A stretch of 57,092 nt of DNA from Alphaproteobacteria bacterium (GTDB taxonomy: Bacteria > Pseudomonadota > Alphaproteobacteria > Micavibrionales > Micavibrionaceae). The translations under genes were made by a program, and so were the position numbers. Below, piece by piece: positions 51,731 through 57,092 of this stretch (its first letter is position 1; each line of letters opens with the position of its first letter). The stretch covers positions 1 through 57,092 of the forward strand of contig JAGRIJ010000016.1 of NCBI GenBank assembly GCA_020443295.1. Direction: 5' to 3'. A model generated the notes under the pieces. It was not told where the DNA came from, did no database searches, and saw only the letters and a list, made by a program, of their open reading frames with translations.

Positions 51731-53068
51731 TCAGACGGCTTTGGCATGGCGCCCGGCTTCAGGCTGAAAATAGGGATCGAAACAGGCGGCCACCACCCGC
51801 GTAAACGGCTTTCCGCTCTCCGATATTTTAAGGGTATTGCTCTTCACCTCGATCATTCCGTCCCGCTCCAGCAGGGAAAGCCGGTCCCATGGAGCCGCGA
51901 TCTGGGGGTAATCATCAAGCCGGATGACAAAATCGCACATAAGCCGTTCAATCAGGGACCGCCGTATCTGGTCGTCAGCGCTAAGAACGCAGCCTCTTTT
52001 AATGGGAAATCTTTTTTCCACAAGGGCGGAACGGTAAGAAGGAGCATCGGTTGTATTCTGAACGTAAGCACCGTCGAACTGACTGATCGAGGAAAGACCG
52101 AAACCGAGGATCGTGCGGGAGGGATCGTCGGTGTATCCTTGAAAATTCCTCCGCATTGTTCCCTGTTCCTGGGCTTTGGCAAGAGTGTCTGATTCCAAGG
52201 CATAATGATCGATCCCAATCGCTTTGTAGCCGCTATGAACCAGAATCTTCCTGACCGTTTCCATCATGTCAAACCGCTCGGCGGCTCCGGGCAACCGGAA
52301 CTTCTCTAAAAGCAACTGGTGCTTTTTCATCCAGGGAACATGGGCATAAGGAAAGACCGCGATCCGTTGCGGGGAAAGGCTCAATGCCTGCTCGACGGTC
52401 TGGGTAACGCTTTCAACAGTCTGTTCCGGTAGGCCGACAACCAGGTCAAAATTGATGTCGTGAATACCTTCCGCGCGCAAAGTTTGAACGCAATCTTTGA
52501 CCTGTTCATACGGCTGAACCCGGTTAATGGCGCACTGGACGGTTTCATCGAAATCCTGAATGCCAAGACTCACCCGGCTGACACCCAGGGCACAATAGGC
52601 TCTGATTTTCTCGGGACTGAGAAGGCGGGGATCGCATTCCATATCAATCTGCGTGTTCTCCGTTATGTCGAAATACCGCGAAAAAGTGGAAAGAATCGCA
52701 AACAGATCCTCAGAATGGGCATAATTTGGAGACCCGCCGCCAAAATGCACGCGGGCGACAGGAATCATATGTCCGATAGCTTGGCCGTATAACTCGATTT
52801 CCTTGAGAAGGGTGCGGATATAATCCGAAACGGGCTTGTACGAGGCCGTAATCTTCGTATGGCATCCGCAGTAATGACACAGGCTGTGACAGAAGGGGAT
52901 ATGCACATAAAGTGACAGCTCTTCATTTGGGTCCAGCCCGGTAAGAAGAGCGCGGTAACGCTCCTGCGAAATATCGTGCGTAAACTGCACGGCCGTCGGA
53001 AAGCTTGTGTAACGGGGCACCGGGCGGTCGTACTTGGCGATCAGAGCTTCAACTGAAGAGTTTGTCAT
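51731..53068 (-). CDS. hemN: Oxygen-independent coproporphyrinogen III dehydrogenase HemN
   Basis: 445 residues. It decarboxylates coproporphyrinogen III to protoporphyrinogen IX without oxygen, using SAM. The radical SAM cluster motif C60-x3-C64-x2-C67-x-C69 lies in YVHIPFCHSLCHYCGC. VARVHFGGGSPNY is the glycine-rich SAM motif. NFDLVVGLPEQT and VGIDHYA-like IGIDHYALESD segments, with the C-terminal HemN domain, match true HemN rather than HemW, and the length agrees. No ribosome site precedes ATG 53068; see the FNR box at 53102-53115, which predicts transcription starting at the ATG itself. Confidence 0.96.
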   Translation of the reverse strand: MTNSSVEALIAKYDRPVPRYTSFPTAVQFTHDISQERYRALLTGLDPNEELSLYVHIPFCHSLCHYCGCHTKITASYKPVSDYIRTLLKEIELYGQAIGHMIPVARVHFGGGSPNYAHSEDLFAILSTFSRYFDITENTQIDMECDPRLLSPEKIRAYCALGVSRVSLGIQDFDETVQCAINRVQPYEQVKDCVQTLRAEGIHDINFDLVVGLPEQTVESVTQTVEQALSLSPQRIAVFPYAHVPWMKKHQLLLEKFRLPGAAERFDMMETVRKILVHSGYKAIGIDHYALESDTLAKAQEQGTMRRNFQGYTDDPSRTILGFGLSSISQFDGAYVQNTTDAPSYRSALVEKRFPIKRGCVLSADDQIRRSLIERLMCDFVIRLDDYPQIAAPWDRLSLLERDGMIEVKSNTLKISESGKPFTRVVAACFDPYFQPEAGRHAKAV

Positions 53069-53101
53069 GAAAAAAGCATAGAGAAAACTTCTGTAAAACC
53101 T

Positions 53102-53115
53102 TTGATTTTTATCAA
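53102..53115. promoter_or_regulatory. FNR box of hemN
   Basis: TTGATTTTTATCAA is a perfect FNR consensus. Its centre (53108.5) is 40.5 bases upstream of the A of the hemN start codon. If transcription starts at or one base beyond that A, the box is in the class II activator position (about -41.5), and TATGCT on the minus strand (53080-53075) is a suitable -10 element. That implies a leaderless hemN mRNA, agreeing with the lack of a ribosome site. The plus-strand adaptor gene at 53200 shares this region. Confidence 0.85.
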
Positions 53116-53199
53116 AAAAAGCCTTTTTTCCGTACTTTTAAGGTTTGATATGCTAAAACCGCTAGAACCGACGAACAGAACGGGGAAACACTGAAAATC

Positions 53200-54231
53200 A
53201 TGGCCGGTATCAATAAAAAATATCTCTATCCCGTTCTGGGGCTTTTGGCCGTGGTTATCCTTATGGGGTCTTTCTGGACAGTAACCAAGCCCAAGGCTTA
53301 TGAGATCGCAAAGGTTGAAAAGGGTAAGGCGGTGGAGGCGGTTTACGCAACCGCAACGGTCGAGCCGGTGACATGGGCGGCGATCGCTCCGATCATGACG
53401 GGACGCATAACGGAAATCAATGTGCAGGAAGGCGATCAGGTCAAGACCGGGGAAGTACTGGCTCGTCTGGATGATTCCGACATTCGTGCGCAGCTGGATG
53501 AGAACAGGGCGCTGGAAACCTTTTACAAGGCAGAGGTGGAAAGAGCGGAAAAGCTGATAAAAACCGGCGCGCTTTCCGAGGACAAGTATGACCAGCGTAA
53601 AACCAATCTCACGCAGTCCCGCGCCCGGATTGACATGCTGGAACAACAGATCAGGCAGCTTGCTCTAACGGCCCCCATGGATGGCACCGTCCTCTGGCGC
53701 GATGTCGAATTGGGAGAGGTAAAGGAGGCTGGAAAGCCTCTCTTCTGGGTAGGCCGGCCGCTGCCCCTGCGCCTGGAGGCTGAAGTGGATGAAGAAGACA
53801 TCCCAAAAATCAAAAGCGGGCAGACCGTCCTGATAACGGCTGATGCGTTTCCCGGAGAGGTAATGGAGGGGCTTCTTCACTGGGTTAGCCCAAAGGGCGA
53901 TCCTGTTAATAAAAGCTACCGCGTCTATGTATCCCTTCCCGAAGACACAAAGCTGATGATCGGGATGACCGTGGAAACCAACGCGATCGTTCAGGAAAAA
54001 GACGGGGCCTTGCTGGCCCCTGCCGGAGCGGTAACCGGAGACGGGTATGTCTGGCGGGCGGAATCCAGAGGAGGAAAAAGATACTCGGCGCATAAAATCC
54101 CCGTTAAAGCCGGAATACACGGGGAAAAGAACATCGAAATTCTGGAAGGCGTCAAAGAAGGGGACGTCCTGATCCTTCCGCCGTTCGATGATTTGCAGGA
54201 CGGCATAACCGTTCAAGCGCGATCGAAATGA
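53200..54231 (+). CDS. ABC-exporter periplasmic adaptor (MacA/HlyD-like)
   Basis: 343 residues. A membrane anchor at 5-27 (LYPVLGLLAVVILMGSFWTV), lipoyl half GRITEINVQEGDQVKTGEVLARLDD, a short helical hairpin (about 95-150), second half LALTAPMDGTVLWRDVELGEVKEAGKPLF, then barrel and membrane-proximal domains (IEILEGVKEGDVLILPP). It links the permease and ATPase encoded next to the periplasm or outer membrane. It overlaps the permease gene by 4 bases. No outer-membrane channel gene is adjacent. It is divergent from hemN and may share its FNR-box region. Confidence 0.88.
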   Translation: MAGINKKYLYPVLGLLAVVILMGSFWTVTKPKAYEIAKVEKGKAVEAVYATATVEPVTWAAIAPIMTGRITEINVQEGDQVKTGEVLARLDDSDIRAQLDENRALETFYKAEVERAEKLIKTGALSEDKYDQRKTNLTQSRARIDMLEQQIRQLALTAPMDGTVLWRDVELGEVKEAGKPLFWVGRPLPLRLEAEVDEEDIPKIKSGQTVLITADAFPGEVMEGLLHWVSPKGDPVNKSYRVYVSLPEDTKLMIGMTVETNAIVQEKDGALLAPAGAVTGDGYVWRAESRGGKRYSAHKIPVKAGIHGEKNIEILEGVKEGDVLILPPFDDLQDGITVQARSK

Positions 54232-55490
54232 CCACCAGCAATCTCCTGTTTGATATCGCGCTGACCCACCTGTACGGGCGGGCACGCCAGACGATTATCT
54301 CGATCCTGGGCGTAGCGCTGGGCGTAGGGTTTTTCATCGCGATGGCCGCGATGATGGTAGGGTTTCAGCGCTTCTTTACTCAGAAAATAATTGACGTCTC
54401 TCCTCATATTGTCATGGAAGACGAATACCGGGAACGTCCGCGCCAGCCGGTAAGCTGGTTCTTCGGCCATGAAGGCACGGTAATCTCCCTGCAGGGGGTT
54501 AAGCCAAAAGAAGAGATCCGCGGCATAAAAAATGCCGAAAAGATCGTAGACGTCTTGCGGCAAACGCCCGGCATGAATATTTCGCCGACCCTCGAAGGGC
54601 AGATTTTTTATCGTTACGGCTCGACGGATGTTTCTTCGACTCTTAAGGGAATAGAGCCAAAAAGCGAAAAAAAAATTACAAAAATTGAAGAAGATATCGT
54701 TTCAGGAAATCTGGACGATTTGCTGACCCATTCTTACGGGGTGATTTTAGGATCGGGTCTGGCCGATGATCTGAACGCGGAAGTGGGGGATACGCTTACG
54801 GGAATATCCGTTGCAGGAATTATCAAGAAAATGAAGGTTGTCGGGATCTTCCATACCGGGATCACCGAACTCGATAAAAGCGTCTCATACAGCCTTCTCA
54901 AAGATGTTCAGGTTTTGCAGAACCGATCGAACGTTGTTAACAGCATTCGCTTTTCATTGGCCGACCCCAATAAGGCAGAGGAAATCGCCAAGCAGATAGA
55001 AGAAAAATACAAATATAAGACAGTATCGTGGCAGGAAGCGAACGAGGGCATTCTCTCGGTTTTCGTCATTCAGGACACCGTCCGTTATGCCACGACCGGA
55101 GCCATTCTTCTTGTCGCTTGTTTCGGAATTTTCAACATCATATCAACCGTCATAAACGAAAAGGCCAGAGATATCGCAATTCTCAAATCCATGGGCTTTA
55201 CCGAAAGCGACATCCAGAAAATTTTTGTCTTTCAGGGAATTCTCATCGGCGTTGTTGGAATGGTAATCGGCTGGTGGCTGGGCTACATGCTCTCGATTGC
55301 CATGGGTTCGATCAGGATCAAGATGGAAGCGATCATCACGACCGAGCATTTGTATATCGTCTATGACATTATGCATTATGTGTATGGAGGGATCGCCTGC
55401 ATGGTGGCCGCAACCGTGGCGGCATGGCTGCCCGCCCGTAAAGCAGCCCTGATGCGGCCTGTCGATATCATCCGCGGGGCCGCAGGATGA
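54228..55490 (+). CDS. ABC exporter permease (MacB/LolC/FtsX type)
   Basis: 420 residues. One N-terminal helix (TIISILGVALGVGFFIAMAAMMVGF, 20-44), a periplasmic domain of about 220 residues (DPNKAEEIAKQIEEKYKYKTVSWQE near its end), then three helices: TGAILLVACFGIFNIISTV, GILIGVVGMVIGWWLGYMLS and GGIACMVAATVAAWLPA. ILKSMGFTESDIQKIFVFQG is the coupling-helix signature and RKAALMRPVDIIRGAAG the end signature of MacB/LolC-like permeases. It overlaps both neighbours by 4 bases, so the three genes form one translational unit. Confidence 0.93.
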   Translation: MTTSNLLFDIALTHLYGRARQTIISILGVALGVGFFIAMAAMMVGFQRFFTQKIIDVSPHIVMEDEYRERPRQPVSWFFGHEGTVISLQGVKPKEEIRGIKNAEKIVDVLRQTPGMNISPTLEGQIFYRYGSTDVSSTLKGIEPKSEKKITKIEEDIVSGNLDDLLTHSYGVILGSGLADDLNAEVGDTLTGISVAGIIKKMKVVGIFHTGITELDKSVSYSLLKDVQVLQNRSNVVNSIRFSLADPNKAEEIAKQIEEKYKYKTVSWQEANEGILSVFVIQDTVRYATTGAILLVACFGIFNIISTVINEKARDIAILKSMGFTESDIQKIFVFQGILIGVVGMVIGWWLGYMLSIAMGSIRIKMEAIITTEHLYIVYDIMHYVYGGIACMVAATVAAWLPARKAALMRPVDIIRGAAG

Positions 55491-56179
55491 GCGGTTCCGG
55501 CAGACCTCTGCTTGAAGTAAAAAACCTGACACGGGTTCTTCCCCTTGAGGTGCCCGTTACGCTTGTAAAAGATGTTTCTCTTTCTATTGACCCCGGACAG
55601 TTTATCTCGATCACCGGACCTTCCGGCTCCGGAAAATCATCGCTTCTTTACTTGCTTGGCTTGCTGGATCGCCCGACGGAAGGAGAAATCATCATCGACG
55701 GGCTGGAGACGTCAAAACTCTCCGGCCGCAAGCTTTCATCGATCCGTCTGGGCAGGCTTGGCTTCGTCTTCCAGTTTCACTTTCTTCTTGCCGAATTCAC
55801 TATTCTCGATAACGTCATGATCCCGATGCGCAAACTGGGAAAATGGCCTGAAAACGAACAGGAGGGCCGGGCGGTATCGCTGTTGAAGGACTTGGGGCTG
55901 GGTGATCATCTGCATAAAGTGCCCTCGCAGCTTTCAGGCGGCCAGCGTCAGCGTGTGGCAATCGCCCGGGCAGTGTCCAACGAACCGCTCGTGATTTTAG
56001 CCGATGAACCGACGGGCAATCTGGATACGAAAAACAGCAAGATTGTTCACGATATTTTCCGCGATCTGGTGGACAAGAAAAAGACCACGGTCGTTATGGT
56101 GACGCACGACCTCGATCTTGCTTCAAAAACCGATCGCAGAATTCACTTGGTGGACGGAAAAATTGCTTCTGGCAATTAA
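55487..56179 (+). CDS. ABC transporter ATP-binding protein (LolD/MacB type)
   Basis: 230 residues. Walker A GPSGSGKSS (near 43-51), Q-loop FVFQFHFLLAEFTILDNV, signature [15 protein letters not shown], Walker B LVILADEPTGNLD and the switch His VMVTHDLDLA are all intact. The F-Q-F-H variant of the Q-loop and the short length fit LolD-like subunits. It powers the adaptor/permease pair upstream. Its stop is three bases from the stop of the convergent CheY-like gene. Confidence 0.95.
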   Translation: MSGSGRPLLEVKNLTRVLPLEVPVTLVKDVSLSIDPGQFISITGPSGSGKSSLLYLLGLLDRPTEGEIIIDGLETSKLSGRKLSSIRLGRLGFVFQFHFLLAEFTILDNVMIPMRKLGKWPENEQEGRAVSLLKDLGLGDHLHKVPSQLSGGQRQRVAIARAVSNEPLVILADEPTGNLDTKNSKIVHDIFRDLVDKKKTTVVMVTHDLDLASKTDRRIHLVDGKIASGN

Positions 56180-56182
56180 ACC

Positions 56183-56554
56183 CTAGCTCAAAACATCGCT
56201 GACCGTGCTGATGAGCTGCGCAGCCGTAAAAGGCTTTTCAAGAACGGCATCGGCCCCGTATGCCTGAGCAAGCTTGAGATAGGACGAATGCCCCACAACT
56301 CCTCCTGCGGAAACCGCAATAACTTTGATTTGCGGATGATTTTGTTTCAGATCGTCGATCACATCGACCCCTTCCTTGCCGGGCATCAGGAGATCGGTGA
56401 CAACAAGATCATAAGTATCCTCGCGGATCGCTTCTTCTGCATCCTGTCCGTCCTTGAGAAGCGTTGTCTCATACCCGGCTTTTTTCAGCGCGGTGTCGAT
56501 CAACATGCGCGAGAGATCTTCATCGTCGATGATAAGGGCTTTTTTTAAGGGCAT
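56183..56554 (-). CDS. Single-domain response regulator (CheY-like)
   Basis: 123 residues from ATG 56554; the frame is open to 56605 but the receiver fold begins at KKALIIDDED, right after ATG 56554. Acidic pair D11-D12 region (IIDDED), phosphoacceptor Asp in VVTDLLMPGKEG near 53, switch Ser in VIAVSAGG near 83 and Lys-Pro in VLEKPFT near 104-105 are all present. No output domain. There is no sensor kinase nearby in the window. It is convergent with the ABC operon. Confidence 0.92.
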   Translation of the reverse strand: MPLKKALIIDDEDLSRMLIDTALKKAGYETTLLKDGQDAEEAIREDTYDLVVTDLLMPGKEGVDVIDDLKQNHPQIKVIAVSAGGVVGHSSYLKLAQAYGADAVLEKPFTAAQLISTVSDVLS

Positions 56555-56682
56555 GCTCTGAGACTGCAACGAAAAGTTAAAAACGTTAATGAGAGTCGCT
56601 ATCATAATATACTACTTTACAGTAAAGCGAACAGGTTCAAGGCTTTGCACATCCCCGTATGCAGTTCCCACAGCAACCACAT

Positions 56683-57092
56683 TCATCTAAAAAAAACCGC
56701 ATAGGTGACTTCGTATGAAATCGGTATAAAAAAAATAAAAAGTGAAATGCAGTGAGGAACAAAAAGTATATATGGACTGGGTATATCTTTATCAGGGTGT
56801 TTGTTACTAAGGTATGAAAGAAGTGTGTACGGTCCTGCACAAAAGGAGGGTAAAAGGACAAGTATCAAAAAGCATATAAAGAAACTTAAATATCTTCCCG
56901 AACCCAAAATCCCCAGAAAAACAGCTAGCCCTATTAGCAAAATTGGAAAAACAATTGCAAAACATTTAAAAGCCGTGCGCCATGCAATGATTGGTATCTT
57001 TTTCAATGCCTGTTTTTTAGACTTTAGAGTTTTTAAAAGAAAAAAGAATAAAAATAAAATGATAAAACAGACTAAAACTAGCGTTACGATTT
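56683..57092 (-). CDS. Hypothetical membrane protein, 5'-truncated by window edge
   Basis: The frame ends at 56683 and stays open to the right edge with no start there (a TTG at 57006 is inside it, with no ribosome site). The edge part encodes one hydrophobic segment (LVLVCFIILFLFFFLL) and a basic K-x-L-K-S-K-K-Q-A-L-K-K stretch; then come three more helices (FKCFAIVFPILLIGLAVFLGIL; YLSFFICFLILVLLPSF; YILFVPHCISLFIFFIPI). It resembles a small polytopic inner-membrane protein. The region is noticeably richer in A and T than the rest of the window. Family unknown. Confidence 0.6.
   Translation of the reverse strand, partial: IVTLVLVCFIILFLFFFLLKTLKSKKQALKKIPIIAWRTAFKCFAIVFPILLIGLAVFLGILGSGRYLSFFICFLILVLLPSFCAGPYTLLSYLSNKHPDKDIPSPYILFVPHCISLFIFFIPISYEVTYAVFFR

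Noticed and set aside
51215..52192. A 325-codon plus-strand frame across two convergent genes.
   Set aside because: It covers the antiporter end in another frame and the hemN end in antisense; both real genes have intact family motifs.

Overview
The window looks like a chromosomal segment of a Gram-negative, motile bacterium, most likely an alphaproteobacterium (perhaps a Micavibrio-like lineage; this is inferred from gene families and not tested). Supporting signs are an RND efflux operon with its outer-membrane lipoprotein, a Fur-box-controlled outer-membrane barrel, chemotaxis proteins (CheX-like, PAS sensor, MCP, CheY-like), a DUF465 protein, anaerobic HemN behind a perfect FNR box, and a complete Bat (aerotolerance) operon. 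I see no tRNA, rRNA, insertion sequence, phage gene or CRISPR array. No stretch longer than 300 bases lacks a gene; the longest gaps are about 240 (49821-50057), 215 (10633-10847) and 200 (16488-16686) bases.

Layout. 1-727: end of a response-regulator gene and a CheX-like gene. 714-9952 (minus): surface-glycan operon with four glycosyltransferase domains in three genes, a Wzx-like flippase, two methyltransferases and two sulfotransferase-like proteins. 10001-10632 (minus): DUF465 protein and a small conserved-looking protein. 10848-13177: queCDEF, making the queuosine precursor preQ1, behind a textbook class I preQ1 riboswitch that overlaps the queC ribosome-binding site. 13260-16487: Sel1-repeat protein, YiiX-like papain-fold enzyme, an unknown protein and a Yip1-like membrane protein. 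16687-24331: moxR, DUF58, DUF4381, batA, batB/C fusion and batD. 24411-26022 (minus): a full secreted esterase and a truncated, nucleophile-less copy with an Asp/His/Asn-rich insert. 26099-28870 (minus): DevBCA-type ABC exporter, divergent from a TetR regulator. 29581-35276 (minus): RND tripartite efflux operon. 35361-36566: two Fur boxes and a porin-like barrel. 36698-39443: unknown protein, PAS protein and MCP. 39597-42223: pirin and TypA/BipA.

42333-48055 is the most unusual part. A 1560-residue protein joins an unknown N-terminal region, a complete RNase J-type metallo-beta-lactamase/beta-CASP nuclease and a complete exonuclease I (SbcB, DEDDh) module. It overlaps by 4 bases with a cytosolic-type 5'-nucleotidase. 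Together they could form a nucleic-acid-to-nucleoside degradation unit. Beside it, on the other strand, is a tandem pair of paralogous orphan genes (48052-49820) behind its own near-consensus promoter.

50058-57092: AspT/YidE-type antiporter, HemN with an FNR box positioned for a possibly leaderless transcript, a MacAB-like adaptor/permease/ATPase operon, a CheY-like receiver and an AT-rich membrane-protein gene running off the right edge.
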